Positions 38,008 to 47,697 of a stretch of DNA of 64,000 nucleotides are shown piece by piece. The translations under genes were made by a program, and so were the position numbers. The notes under the pieces were generated by a model. It made no database searches. It saw only the letters and a list, made by a program, of their open reading frames with translations, and was not told where the DNA came from. The stretch comes from Castellaniella sp047971665 (GTDB lineage: Bacteria; Pseudomonadota; Gammaproteobacteria; Burkholderiales; Burkholderiaceae_B): the NCBI RefSeq assembly GCF_047971665.1, contig NZ_JBKEAA010000008.1, forward strand, positions 1 through 64,000, written 5' to 3'. The stretch's first letter is position 1; each line of letters starts with the position of its first letter.

Positions 38008-39531
38008 TCATCCGTAAAAATCGATTGATCGTGCGATGCCTCGGACATAACGGCTGATCACACGGGCCAGCGTATCGAAAGCAGGCTGAATTTCATCGGG
38101 CGTGGCCCCCGCATATCCCAGCAGCAGGCCGGGCCGGACACGCGAGCGGTCCATGTAATACGTGCTCAGCGGGCGGGTCACCACGCCCTGTTGCAAGGCG
38201 TCCCGTTCCACCATCACATCATCGACACTGTCAGGCAGCGCCAGGACCAGGTGCAGGCCCGCGTCATCGCCGATGATCTCGAGCCCGTCGCCAAAATACC
38301 GGAGCACGGCCTCGATCAGACAGGCGCGCCGCTCCGCATAACGACGCCGCACCCGGCGAATGTGCGAGGCGAGATGATCCTCGCGGATGAACTCCGCCAG
38401 GACAGCGTGCGTCATCATGTTGCCTTCGCGATAGAGTTCGGCCACCGCATTGGCAAAGGCGCCGGCCAGCGTATCGGGCACCACGAGGAATCCGACCCTC
38501 AGGCCAGGACACAGCGTCTTGCTGAAACTGCCGACATACAGCACCCGTCCGGCTTCATCCATGCCCTGCAGGGACGGCAGGGGACGGCTGCCATAGCGGA
38601 ACTCGCTGTCATAATCATCCTCGAGGATCCAGCAGGCGTGCTGGCGCGCATAATCGAGCAGCATGCGTCGGCGGGCCAGGCTCATCACCATGCCCAGCGG
38701 GTACTGGTGCGAAGGCGCCACCACGATCAGGCGCGGCGGACGGGAATGCTCGGCCTCTCCGAGCCACAACCCCTCGCCATCCACAGGAATCGGCACGACA
38801 TTCATCCCCGCCGATGCCAGCAGGTTGCGAATCCCCCAGTAGGAAGGCTCCTCGATCCAGACCGTATCGCCCGGGTCGCACAGCAGGCGGATGGTGACGT
38901 CGATGGCCTGATGGATCCCGGTGGTCATGATGACCTGCGCGGCTGTGCTGTGCACCGACCGCACACTCCCGAGATAATCGGACAGGGCCTGGCGCAGGGG
39001 ACCATAGCCGCCCGCCGGCGCATAACGCATCAGTTCCCAGGGTGCCTCGCGCCACTGTCGGTTCTGAATCCGCGCCCAGGCCTTCAGCGGAAATTCACGC
39101 ACATCCGGAATGCCGGGCATGAAAGCGCCCGACTGGCGGTTGGAAAAGCCCAGATGAGACAACAACTCACTGCCGCGACTGGACAGGTGCCGATCTTGCC
39201 CCGTTTCCGACGACGCGAGACTGTCGGCCGCCTCGTCGTCGGCTGGAATCTCGATCAGATCCTGGCTGATGTCCTGCACATAAGTGCCCCGCCCCACGCC
39301 CGCATGCACATAGCCCTCTTCGGTCAACTGGTCATAGACCTGAAGCACCGTATTGCGCGCGATCCCCAGGTCGGCGGCCAGATCCCGGGTCGACGGCAGG
39401 CGCGCGCCTGCGGCCATGCGTCCCTTGAGAATGGCCCTACTGATCAAGACATACAGTCTTTGATAAGCAGGACTATCTCCGGAAGGATCGAAGTGTTGCT
39501 GTAGCCACTCTGAAAGAACGAACGATTCCAA
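38008..39531 (-). CDS. MocR/GabR-type PLP-binding transcriptional regulator
   Basis: Regulator of 507 residues: GntR winged helix at about 20-90 (GARLPSTRDLAADLGIARNTV), a linker, then a fold type I aminotransferase domain with PLP Lys338 in SFSKTLCPGLR and DDYDSEF before it. These proteins sense amino compounds through external aldimine formation and often control adjacent aminotransferases. It is divergent from the hyuB-hyuA genes and shares 247 bases of AT-rich intergenic DNA with them, so it may control both sides. Confidence 0.92.
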   Translation of the reverse strand: MESFVLSEWLQQHFDPSGDSPAYQRLYVLISRAILKGRMAAGARLPSTRDLAADLGIARNTVLQVYDQLTEEGYVHAGVGRGTYVQDISQDLIEIPADDEAADSLASSETGQDRHLSSRGSELLSHLGFSNRQSGAFMPGIPDVREFPLKAWARIQNRQWREAPWELMRYAPAGGYGPLRQALSDYLGSVRSVHSTAAQVIMTTGIHQAIDVTIRLLCDPGDTVWIEEPSYWGIRNLLASAGMNVVPIPVDGEGLWLGEAEHSRPPRLIVVAPSHQYPLGMVMSLARRRMLLDYARQHACWILEDDYDSEFRYGSRPLPSLQGMDEAGRVLYVGSFSKTLCPGLRVGFLVVPDTLAGAFANAVAELYREGNMMTHAVLAEFIREDHLASHIRRVRRRYAERRACLIEAVLRYFGDGLEIIGDDAGLHLVLALPDSVDDVMVERDALQQGVVTRPLSTYYMDRSRVRPGLLLGYAGATPDEIQPAFDTLARVISRYVRGIARSIDFYG

Positions 39532-39778
39532 ATTGGCACCATTAATAAATTGAAAAACAGATTAAATAAAGAGCCATATGATCAGTATAGAAGAAACCGA
39601 TCAGCGTGGAAATAGCCGCACCGGCCTTCGCACGGTTGTTCCTCCAGCGGCAATTCGTCCTTCTCCATACGCCAATTCTCATCAGGATCGAGTCTTTAAC
39701 CTAGCGGTACATCGAGCCGCGCATCCGGCAAGCCCGCACTGCGCGGCCGGCAGACCAAGGACTCTCGTGGAGACAGAC
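39532..39778. promoter_or_regulatory. Divergent intergenic region between the MocR gene and hyuB
   Basis: The 247 bases include a markedly AT-rich stretch at about 39535-39600 in an otherwise GC-rich window. A TTGAAA lies at 39550-39555 but no well-spaced -10 is seen with it. It must hold the promoters and the regulator site of both directions; no clear palindrome was found. Confidence 0.4.
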
Positions 39779-41551
39779 ATGAACAAGCAGCTCGACCCCA
39801 TCACGCTGGCCGTCGTACGGGGCACGCTCGAGACGACACAACGCGAAATGACGATGACGCTGGAGAAAACAGCCAGATCCAGTGTGTTCAACGTCGCCCA
39901 CGACTACAGCAACGCCCTCTTCAATCATCGGCCGGAAATGATCCTGCAGGGCCAGGACATCCCCATCCACCTGGGCGGCCTGATCCCCGCGATGAAAGCG
40001 GTCGCCGACTATTTCGGCGATGACATCCACGAAGGCGACATCATCTATCACAACGATCCAGCCTGTATGGGCAGCCATATCCTCGACTGTTGCATGTACA
40101 AGCCCGTCTTTTACGAGGGCAAGCTGGTTTTCTGGACGGTCTGCAAAGGACATGTCACGGACATCGGCGGCCCTGTGCCTGCCGGCTACAACCCCGACGC
40201 ACGGGAAATCTACGCCGAGGGCCTGCGCATCCCTCCCGTCAAGCTCTGGGACAAAGGCAAGCCCAGAGAAGACGTCATCAACTTCATGCTCACCAATATG
40301 CGCTCACGCCGCGATCAGGAGGGCGACCTGAAAGCACAGCTGGGCGCGGTGAATGTCGGCGCGCGCAACCTGACCACACTGCTGAAGAAATACGGTGTCG
40401 ACACAGTCCAGGCCTGTGTCGACGAGTTGCTCGACATGGCAGACCGCCACATGCGCGAGATCATCCGCTCAGTGCCGGACGGCACCTACAAGGCCGAAGC
40501 CGTCCTCGAGGATGCGGGCCACGGCTATGGCGACCTGACCATCGGCGCGCAGATCGACATCCGGGGAGGCCGCTGCGACATCCGCATCTCCAGCCCGCCC
40601 CAGATCCCCTATTTCATCAACTCCTACGCAGGCAACTCGATCTCGGGCGTCTACCTGGGATTGATGATGTTCGCCCAGCTGGATCCCCCCTACAACGAAG
40701 GCCTGTACCGCTGCATTCACGTAGATCTGGGCCCTGAAGGCACACTGTGCAATGCCTCGGAACCGGCGCCACACGTGAACTGCACGACCACGCCCATGGA
40801 AACCCTGGCCGACGCCGTGCGCCTCGCACTTGAGCAGGCCGACTCATCGCGTGCTGTGGGCTCGTGGGGACACTCGAGCGGTCTGAACATCGCCGGCATC
40901 GACACGCGCAACCAGGAGGAATACGTGACCATGGTGCTCGCGTCCCTCATCTCGGGCGCGGGCGCCACCGCCTATATGGACGGCTGGAATGCCTGCGGTC
41001 CGCAGTGCTGCTTTGGCGCCCTGTATTCCGGCGATATCGAGATGCTGGAACACGCCTACCCGATCCAGATCCACCGCTACAGCCTCATTCCGGACAGTGG
41101 CGGCGCCGGAAAATTCCGCGGCGGCTGCGGCACGGTCTGGGAAGTCGAGCCCCTGGACCACGCCATGACCGCCGTCAGCTTTGGCGAAGGCCGCTTCGAG
41201 CCCGCCCTGGGCGCGAGCGGCGCCGCCAGTGCCCGCCCCGATCTCAAAGTGGGCCGCATCGAGATCCGCGACGGCGCCAAACTCACGCAAACGGTCAAGA
41301 AGAATGCCATCTTCACCCTCAAGGAAGGCCAGCGGATCGCCAGCTACAACCCGGGCGGCGGCGGCTGGGGGGCTGCGTTCGAACGCGACCCCGAGGCTGT
41401 CCGCAACGATGTGCGCAACGGCCTCGTCTCCATCGAGGCCGCCCGGGAAGAATACGGCGTGATCATCGATCCGGTCACCCTGGTCCTGGATGACGTGCAA
41501 ACCCGGGCCCTGCGGGCCGGCGTCCCGCCACACGAGGCGCTGACCGCCTGA
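39779..41551 (+). CDS. hyuB: Hydantoinase/oxoprolinase B-subunit family protein
   Basis: Protein of 590 residues, the hydantoinase B domain over nearly the whole length: ITLAVVRGTLET start, GDIIYHNDPACMGSHILD metal-site region, PFV-like SSPPQIPYFINSYAG, and GGGGWGAAFERDP end. ATG at 39779 has a GGAGA site; an open frame upstream is not used. With the A subunit that follows 34 bases later it would form an ATP-dependent enzyme that opens a cyclic amide or ureide, as in N-methylhydantoinase, 5-oxoprolinase, caprolactamase, or a related carboxylase. Subunit order B-A is less usual. Substrate unknown. Confidence 0.85.
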   Translation: MNKQLDPITLAVVRGTLETTQREMTMTLEKTARSSVFNVAHDYSNALFNHRPEMILQGQDIPIHLGGLIPAMKAVADYFGDDIHEGDIIYHNDPACMGSHILDCCMYKPVFYEGKLVFWTVCKGHVTDIGGPVPAGYNPDAREIYAEGLRIPPVKLWDKGKPREDVINFMLTNMRSRRDQEGDLKAQLGAVNVGARNLTTLLKKYGVDTVQACVDELLDMADRHMREIIRSVPDGTYKAEAVLEDAGHGYGDLTIGAQIDIRGGRCDIRISSPPQIPYFINSYAGNSISGVYLGLMMFAQLDPPYNEGLYRCIHVDLGPEGTLCNASEPAPHVNCTTTPMETLADAVRLALEQADSSRAVGSWGHSSGLNIAGIDTRNQEEYVTMVLASLISGAGATAYMDGWNACGPQCCFGALYSGDIEMLEHAYPIQIHRYSLIPDSGGAGKFRGGCGTVWEVEPLDHAMTAVSFGEGRFEPALGASGAASARPDLKVGRIEIRDGAKLTQTVKKNAIFTLKEGQRIASYNPGGGGWGAAFERDPEAVRNDVRNGLVSIEAAREEYGVIIDPVTLVLDDVQTRALRAGVPPHEALTA

Positions 41552-41585
41552 ACCACCCCATTCAAGCACAACAGAGGAAGACACC

Positions 41586-43670
41586 ATGACAACCTACCGA
41601 CTGGGCGTGGATGCCGGCGGCACCTTCACGGATTTCATCCTGGCGGATCAGACGGGCACGGTGCGCCTGTTCAAGGCGCTGTCCACATCCGATGATGGCA
41701 CACACGCCATCTCGGACGGTCTGAACCAGATCTCCGAGGTCCTCAAAGAACCCATCTCCGCCATCCTGGCCAACACAGAACTCTGCGTTCACGGCACGAC
41801 GGTCGCCCTGAACGCGCTTATCCAGCACAAAGGCGTGAAAACCGGCCTCATCTGCACCGCCGGTCACGAGGACTCCATCGAAATCCGCCTGGGCCACAAA
41901 GAGGAAGGCCACCGCTACGACGGCCAGTACCCTCCCGCAAGGATGCTGGTCGAACGCTACCTGCGCCGCCCTATCCGCGAACGCACGCTGAGCGACGGCT
42001 CGGTTCGCATCCCCCTGAACGAAGAGGACGTCCGCGAGGCCTGCGAGTTTTTCCGCAGCGAAGGCGTCGAAGCCGTCGCCATCTCATTTCTGTGGTCGGT
42101 ACTGAACGACCGCCATGAGCGGCGCGCTGCCGAAATCGTGCGCGAAATGCTGCCCGATGTCTATGTTTCAGTCGGCACCGAGGTCTACCCGCAGATGCGC
42201 GAGTACACCCGCACCTCCACGGCCATCACCAATGCCTATCTCGGCCCGGTCCTGCGCCGCTATGTCACTCGCATCGATGCGTATTTCCGTGATCAGGGCG
42301 CAGTCACCCCGGTGCGCTATTACCAGTCCAATGGCGGCATGGCCTCGCTCGGTGTCATGGCGTCACGCGCGGTCAACGCCATCAACTCGGGCCCGGCCTC
42401 GGCACCGCAGGCCGCGATGCATATCGGCAAGCCCTTCGGCTACGAAAACCTGATCACCGTCGACATGGGAGGCACCTCGTTCGACATGACGCTCACGCAT
42501 GACGGCATCACGAACGTGAGCAAGGACATCGACTTCCTGCGCTATCGTATCGGCACCCCCATGGTGCAGGTTGAAACGCTGGGCGCAGGCGGCGGCTCCA
42601 TTGCCTGGATCGACAGCATGGGCGTCCTCAATGTCGGCCCGGGCAGCGCAGGCGCCGACCCCGGGCCGGCCGCCTACGGACGGGGAGGCACCGATCCCAC
42701 CGTCACCGACTCGAATGTCGTGCTGGGCTACCTGAATCCGGAACATCTTCTGGGCGGCCGCCTGAAAATCGACCGCCAGGCCGCGCATGACGCGATCAAC
42801 CACGCCATTGCGCAGCCTCTTGGCATCTCGCCGGAAAAGGCCGCCTACGGTATCCACAGCATCGTCAACCACAACATGGTGAGCGGCATTCGCCGCGTGA
42901 CCATCGAACGGGGCTATGATCCGCGCGACTTCGTCCTGGTCGGCGCGGGCGGCGCCACCAGCCTGCACATCGCGGCACTGGCCCGCGAGATCGGCATCCG
43001 CACCGTGCTGATCCCGAAGCTGGCTTCGGGACTGTGCGCCTTTGGACAGATCCTGTCCGACATCAAATACAACCTCATGGCCGCCTGTCCGCTTCGCCTG
43101 AACGGACATGCCGATCTCGAGCGCATTGAACAACGTTTCAACGAGCTGCAGACCCAGGCGCTGGCGCTGCTGGAAAAAGAAGAAACCATCGACACCAGTC
43201 GGGTGTCCTTCAGCCGCAACATCGACATGCGCTATGTCGGCCAGATCCATGAATGTTCCGTCAGCATCGGCGACCTGCCCGTCAATGCCGACACGATCGA
43301 TGAAATCCGCCGTGCATTCGATGCCATGCACGAACAGCTTTTCACCTACTCGGAACCCGAAAGCGAGGTGGAGATCGTCAATATCGAGAGCATCGTGCTC
43401 CTGCGCAATGGCCATGAGTTACAGCAAAGAATCCCGCCTGGCGGTCATGCCGCCGATGCGCTGCTCACACGCCGTCCGATGATCTTCAGCGTCGATGCCG
43501 CCCTCATCGATACCCCGGTGTACGACGGCAGCAGGCTGGGAGAAGGCGACGAACTCGAAGGCCCTGCCGTCATCGAGGAGACCACCACCACCATCGTCGT
43601 CGATCCAGGCTGGCATATCCGCCTGGATGCAAGCGGCACCTACGTCATGCGTGATCGACAAGCCCCGTAA
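41586..43670 (+). CDS. hyuA: Hydantoinase/oxoprolinase A-subunit family protein
   Basis: ATPase subunit of 694 residues. GVDAGGTFTDF at 7-17 is the phosphate-binding start of the actin-like fold; VHGTTVALNALI near 70, NSGPASAPQAA and VDMGGTSFDM follow, then the hydantoinase A domain and acetone-carboxylase-like C-terminus. In this family it phosphorylates the ring amide so that the B subunit can hydrolyse it. Its partner is directly upstream and an NCS1 permease directly downstream, which points to a cyclic nitrogen compound from outside the cell. Confidence 0.87.
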   Translation: MTTYRLGVDAGGTFTDFILADQTGTVRLFKALSTSDDGTHAISDGLNQISEVLKEPISAILANTELCVHGTTVALNALIQHKGVKTGLICTAGHEDSIEIRLGHKEEGHRYDGQYPPARMLVERYLRRPIRERTLSDGSVRIPLNEEDVREACEFFRSEGVEAVAISFLWSVLNDRHERRAAEIVREMLPDVYVSVGTEVYPQMREYTRTSTAITNAYLGPVLRRYVTRIDAYFRDQGAVTPVRYYQSNGGMASLGVMASRAVNAINSGPASAPQAAMHIGKPFGYENLITVDMGGTSFDMTLTHDGITNVSKDIDFLRYRIGTPMVQVETLGAGGGSIAWIDSMGVLNVGPGSAGADPGPAAYGRGGTDPTVTDSNVVLGYLNPEHLLGGRLKIDRQAAHDAINHAIAQPLGISPEKAAYGIHSIVNHNMVSGIRRVTIERGYDPRDFVLVGAGGATSLHIAALAREIGIRTVLIPKLASGLCAFGQILSDIKYNLMAACPLRLNGHADLERIEQRFNELQTQALALLEKEETIDTSRVSFSRNIDMRYVGQIHECSVSIGDLPVNADTIDEIRRAFDAMHEQLFTYSEPESEVEIVNIESIVLLRNGHELQQRIPPGGHAADALLTRRPMIFSVDAALIDTPVYDGSRLGEGDELEGPAVIEETTTTIVVDPGWHIRLDASGTYVMRDRQAP

Positions 43671-43732
43671 TCCCCCCACCACCCCAAAGAAATTCCACAC
43701 ACCATAAAACCAGCGGAACAGGAGGAGACAAC

Positions 43733-45079
43733 ATGACAACACAAGCACAAGACAAGGCTCAGGCCCCCGCCGCAGAAGAAATCACCGGCGCGATCCCCCC
43801 TCACTCCCGCATGGGAAAGCTGGGATTGACCATGGCCTGGTGGGGCGTATGCAGCGCCCTGTTCTACATCGTCGTCGCCGCATCGCTGGCGCATCAGTTC
43901 GGCACCCTGAACGCCATCATCGGCATGAGCCTTTCCGTGCTGACCTATGGCGCGATCAACGGCGTCATCTCCCGTTACGCCATCCGCACCGGACTGTCGG
44001 TGGCCCTCTTTTCCCGCGTGCTCTTCGGTGACTTCGGCGCCTCGCTCGCCACACTGATCTTCTTTGCCACCGCGCTGTACTACGGCGTGTTCGAGAGCTC
44101 GGTCATGGCCGTGGCCCTGCAGGCCTATTTTCCCTCCGTGCCGCTGAATCTGGCCTACCTGGTCGTCATCATCTACGGCATCGTCCTCATCTTCGGCAGC
44201 ATTCAGACCTGGCTCGACAAGCTCAACGGCGTGCTGCTGCCGATCTACCTGGCCGGGCTGGCGATCGCCGTCCTGCTCACGATTTCCAGCCACGGCTACA
44301 GCAATGACTGGCTGTTCCTGCAACCCGAGAACGGCCCGGTCGAATATGGCTGGTGGGACTGCTACACCTACTACATGGGCGTGTGGATCCTGATGATGTA
44401 TACCTTCGACTATGCGCGCTATGGTCGCCAGGAGGACACGGCCTACCATGCGCGTTTCAACTTCGGGGTTCCCTTTTATCTGGTGACCTTTCTGCTGAGC
44501 GGCATGGCAGGCATCTTTCTGGCCTCCACGCTCGGCACCACGAGCGAAGCGGGCGTGGTGATCAGCCTCGTGCAGCTGATGGGCTTTGGGGGGCTGGTGT
44601 TCGCATGGGTGACCCAGACGCGAATCAACACCGCCAACTTCCATCTGGCCACCACCAACATGCACTCCTTCTTCGAGCGCATCCTGAACCTGCGGCTGCC
44701 TCACTGGATCTGGGCGGTCCTGGTGGGCGTCCTGGCCTATGTCATCATGCTGGCCGACGTCTTCAGCTACATCCTGCAGGCCCTCGCGTACCAGGGCGTC
44801 TTCGTGGTCGCCTGGGTGGGCGTCGCGCTGGTGCACATCCTGCTCAATCCGTCCGGCATGGATGCCACCGCGTCCGTCGCGACCGGCGCAGCCTCGCACC
44901 AGTCGTTCAATCCCAGGGGACTGCTTGCCTGGTTCACCGGCACAGCCTGCGGCCTGATCCTGATGCACAATACCGGCCTGGCCTCGTTCTCCGCCCCCGC
45001 CACATTCCTCGTCGCGGCGGTCGTGTACGCGGCCGCCGCCCGCCGCGGTTCCGGATATCGCCTGTCCAGTCTAGAATGA
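43733..45079 (+). CDS. NCS1-family permease (cytosine/purine/hydantoin type)
   Basis: Membrane protein of 448 residues with twelve hydrophobic segments. The early MAWWGVCSALFYIVVAAS segment and the KLNGVLLPIYLAG region resemble NCS1 transporters such as CodB and hydantoin permease Mhp1. It has the good ribosome site AGGAGGAG before its ATG and lies 62 bases after hyuA. It probably brings in the ring compound cleaved by the hydantoinase-type enzyme. Its stop overlaps an alternative start of the AraC gene. Confidence 0.85.
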   Translation: MTTQAQDKAQAPAAEEITGAIPPHSRMGKLGLTMAWWGVCSALFYIVVAASLAHQFGTLNAIIGMSLSVLTYGAINGVISRYAIRTGLSVALFSRVLFGDFGASLATLIFFATALYYGVFESSVMAVALQAYFPSVPLNLAYLVVIIYGIVLIFGSIQTWLDKLNGVLLPIYLAGLAIAVLLTISSHGYSNDWLFLQPENGPVEYGWWDCYTYYMGVWILMMYTFDYARYGRQEDTAYHARFNFGVPFYLVTFLLSGMAGIFLASTLGTTSEAGVVISLVQLMGFGGLVFAWVTQTRINTANFHLATTNMHSFFERILNLRLPHWIWAVLVGVLAYVIMLADVFSYILQALAYQGVFVVAWVGVALVHILLNPSGMDATASVATGAASHQSFNPRGLLAWFTGTACGLILMHNTGLASFSAPATFLVAAVVYAAAARRGSGYRLSSLE

Positions 45080-45108
45080 CGGGAACGACGAGCCTCCGGG
45101 GGATCGGC

Positions 45109-46050
45109 ATGCACAGCCAGTATTCCACTCGCGAAATTGCCGCTCAAGATAAATCCCGCTATTGGCGAGCAGCGGTCAACGACACCTACTTCGACCTGAA
45201 ACTCACCTTCGAAGAGACCCGCACGTTCGACGCCACGCTGGATTCCTGGCAAATCGGCCGCCTGTCCCTGTCACGTCTGTGCTCCCAGGCGCTGCGCTAC
45301 CAGCGCCTGGATCATCACTGCACGAGCGACAACGACAGCTTCCTGATCACCGTGCCCGAGCTCAGCGAAATCCACTTCGAGCAGATGGGCCGTGGCACCT
45401 GGTGCCCTCCGGGCGGCTTCATCCTGGAAGACAGCCGCGAGCCCTTTCTTTTTCAGCATCCCAAGACGAATACCATGTGGGTGCTGAAGGTCCCCGGAGA
45501 CCTGCTGCGCTCGCGGCTGCGCAATCCCCGGACTTATTGCGCGACCTTGCTCGATGCCCGCGAAGGCGCCGGTTCGCTGTTCGTCAGCTATATGAAACTG
45601 CTCATCCAGCATCACCAGAACCTGCCGACCACGACACAGGCGCTCATGGGCATGCACACGGTCGAGCTGCTTGCCTCGACACTCGAAAACAACCCCAAGG
45701 TCCTGCATTCCGAAAACTCGGCCATCCGGAATGCGCATCTGCGGCAGGTGGAAGCCTGCATTCGCGCGCATCTCGGCAACCCCGCGCTCAAGCCCGACCT
45801 GATCGCCCAGTCGTGCAATCTATCCACACGCTACTTGCACATGCTCTGCCGCGAGACCGGCTGCAGCGTATCGGAGTGGATCCGTGAGCTGCGTCTTCAA
45901 GAGGCGTTCACACAACTGCAATACCGGCCCTCCAGCACCCAGATCGGCACGATCGCCTATCAGCTGGGCTTCACGGACCAGTCCAAGTTCTGCAACCAGT
46001 TCAAGGTCCGCTTTGGCATGACGCCCAGCGAAGCGCGCCACTCGTCCTAG
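45109..46050 (+). CDS. AraC-family regulator of the hydantoinase/permease operon
   Basis: Regulator of 313 residues with an AraC-binding-like N-terminal domain of the FeaR/NitR type (DKSRYWRAAVNDTYFDLKL) and C-terminal double helix-turn-helix (IAQSCNLSTRYLHMLCRETG and QIGTIAYQLGFTDQSKF). The ATG at 45109 has GGGGGA seven bases upstream; an earlier ATG at 45076 overlaps the permease stop (ATGA) and would add 11 residues. Same strand as hyuBA-permease, so it probably autoregulates this operon. Confidence 0.88.
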   Translation: MHSQYSTREIAAQDKSRYWRAAVNDTYFDLKLTFEETRTFDATLDSWQIGRLSLSRLCSQALRYQRLDHHCTSDNDSFLITVPELSEIHFEQMGRGTWCPPGGFILEDSREPFLFQHPKTNTMWVLKVPGDLLRSRLRNPRTYCATLLDAREGAGSLFVSYMKLLIQHHQNLPTTTQALMGMHTVELLASTLENNPKVLHSENSAIRNAHLRQVEACIRAHLGNPALKPDLIAQSCNLSTRYLHMLCRETGCSVSEWIRELRLQEAFTQLQYRPSSTQIGTIAYQLGFTDQSKFCNQFKVRFGMTPSEARHSS

Positions 46051-46371
46051 CCCGCCTTCCTTTCCCCCTTCGAGATCGGAGCGCCTGAAGCACACCAGGC
46101 GTCGAAATCGCGCGCGGGCGGGGTGGCGCCCGGGTGGGCGCCCAGAATTGATGCGGGTCATCTTGTCGATCGGTCATCGCAAGCCACGAAAGCCAATCGA
46201 TCATTTCAATTTATCCAGTCATTTTAGATTCTTTAACTAAAATTCTTATCATGATTAACATTTTTCTTTATTGGTTCTACAAATAATAATTAAATGGACC
46301 TATTTGAAGAACCAAAACAGAAGTATATTGACGCAAAAAACGGGGCCACTCGAGCCCTAGCGGAGACACTC
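46051..46371 (+). promoter_or_regulatory. Intergenic region upstream of gabT: hairpins, then AT-rich promoter zone
   Basis: The first part has two hairpins: 46082-46087/46096-46101 (6 bp) and 46125-46131/46136-46142 (7 bp, 4-base loop), possibly the end of the AraC transcript. The second part (about 46195-46340) is very AT-rich and contains the inverted repeat TTTTAG-N9-CTAAAA (46222-46227, 46237-46242), a candidate operator. No gene is seen here; the open frame from 46294 is not preferred because the ribosome site GGAGA precedes 46372. Confidence 0.5.
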
Positions 46372-47631
46372 ATGACCGGACTGAACCAGCAATTGCAGGC
46401 CCGCAAGAACGCAGCCATCCCCGACGGCATCGGCATCACCTGCGATTTCTATGCCGAGCGCGCGCTGAACGCCGAGATGTGGGATGTGGAAGGCCGGCGT
46501 TTCATCGATTTCGCCGCCGGAATCGCCGTCGCCAACACCGGTCACCGCCACCCGCGCATCGTGGCCGCGATCCGCGCACAACTGGATGCCTTTACGCACA
46601 CGGCTTTCCAGGTGGCGCCCTATGGCTCCTATATCGAGCTGGCCGAACGGATCAACCGGCTGACCCCCGGAGGTCAGCCCAAGAAAACCGCGTTCTTCAC
46701 CACGGGCGCCGAGGCGCTGGAAAATGCCGTCAAAATCGCCCGTGCCGCGACCGGACGCTCCGGCGTGGTGGCCTTTTCAGGGGCATTCCACGGCCGCACG
46801 TTCATGGGCATGGCCCTGACCGGCAAGGTCACCCCCTACAAACAGGCTTTCGGCCCGCTCCCCGCCGAGGTCTACCACATCCCCTTCCCCAATCCGCTCG
46901 AAGGCATCACCACACAAGATTCCCTGCGGGCGCTGGACCTGCTGTTCAAAGCCGATATCAGCCCGACCCGAGTCGCCGCCATCGTCATTGAGCCGATCCA
47001 GGGTGAAGGCGGCTTCAACGTCGCGCCAACCGAACTGCTGCAGGCGCTGCGTGAGCGCTGTGATGCCCACGGCATCGTGCTCGTTGCCGACGAGGTTCAG
47101 ACCGGATTCGCCCGCACCGGCAAAATGTTTGCCATCGAGCATTCAGGCGTGACGCCCGACCTGATCACCATGGCCAAAAGCCTGGCCGGCGGCATGCCGC
47201 TGTCCGGCGTCTGCGGCCGGGCCGATCTGATGGATGCGGCGCCTCGCGGCGCATTGGGCGGCACCTACGCGGGCAATCCGCTGGCCATCGCGGCCGCGCT
47301 GGCCGTCCTGGACGTGATCGATGAGGAAAACCTGATCGCGCGCGCCGACGTCCTGGGCCAGCGGCTGAAACAGGCGCTGACCCGTCTGGCCCATCCACGC
47401 ATGGCCGAAATCCGCGGACTGGGCGCCATGGTCGCAGCCGAATTCCGCCACCCTGACGGGCGGCCTGACCCCGAGACGGTCACCACGATCCAGCGTCGCG
47501 CACTGGATCGCGGACTGGTTCTGCTGTCCTGCGGCGCCTACGGTCAAGTCCTGCGTTTCCTTTTTCCTCTGACAATCCCTGATGGCCTGCTGGAGGAAGG
47601 ACTGGCTATTCTCAAAGAAGCCATGGCCTGA
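46372..47631 (+). CDS. gabT: 4-aminobutyrate (GABA-type) aminotransferase
   Basis: PLP enzyme of 419 residues. TTGAEALENAVKIARAATGR is the GabT phosphate-binding segment, VADEVQTGFARTG carries the PLP Asp and Lys269 lies in TMAKSLAGG. The C-terminal GLVLLSCGAYGQVLRFL is also GabT-like. It converts GABA (or 5-aminovalerate) and 2-oxoglutarate to the semialdehyde and glutamate. First gene of an operon with a polyamine-type ABC transporter and a guanidinobutyrase-like enzyme, which would supply GABA. Confidence 0.92.
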   Translation: MTGLNQQLQARKNAAIPDGIGITCDFYAERALNAEMWDVEGRRFIDFAAGIAVANTGHRHPRIVAAIRAQLDAFTHTAFQVAPYGSYIELAERINRLTPGGQPKKTAFFTTGAEALENAVKIARAATGRSGVVAFSGAFHGRTFMGMALTGKVTPYKQAFGPLPAEVYHIPFPNPLEGITTQDSLRALDLLFKADISPTRVAAIVIEPIQGEGGFNVAPTELLQALRERCDAHGIVLVADEVQTGFARTGKMFAIEHSGVTPDLITMAKSLAGGMPLSGVCGRADLMDAAPRGALGGTYAGNPLAIAAALAVLDVIDEENLIARADVLGQRLKQALTRLAHPRMAEIRGLGAMVAAEFRHPDGRPDPETVTTIQRRALDRGLVLLSCGAYGQVLRFLFPLTIPDGLLEEGLAILKEAMA

Positions 47632-47697
47632 GGGTTCAGCACACGCTCAGGCCCAAGGACCCGCTGCCCCTTCCATCCGTTCCGGAGGTTGCCCCCG

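Noticed and set aside
44353..45108. Long N-terminal extension of the AraC regulator through the permease gene
   Set aside because: Out-of-frame reading of the permease; a good ribosome site supports the start at 45109.
46051..46371. Possible guanidine or other riboswitch before gabT
   Set aside because: Only simple hairpins are seen; no conserved riboswitch core could be recognised.
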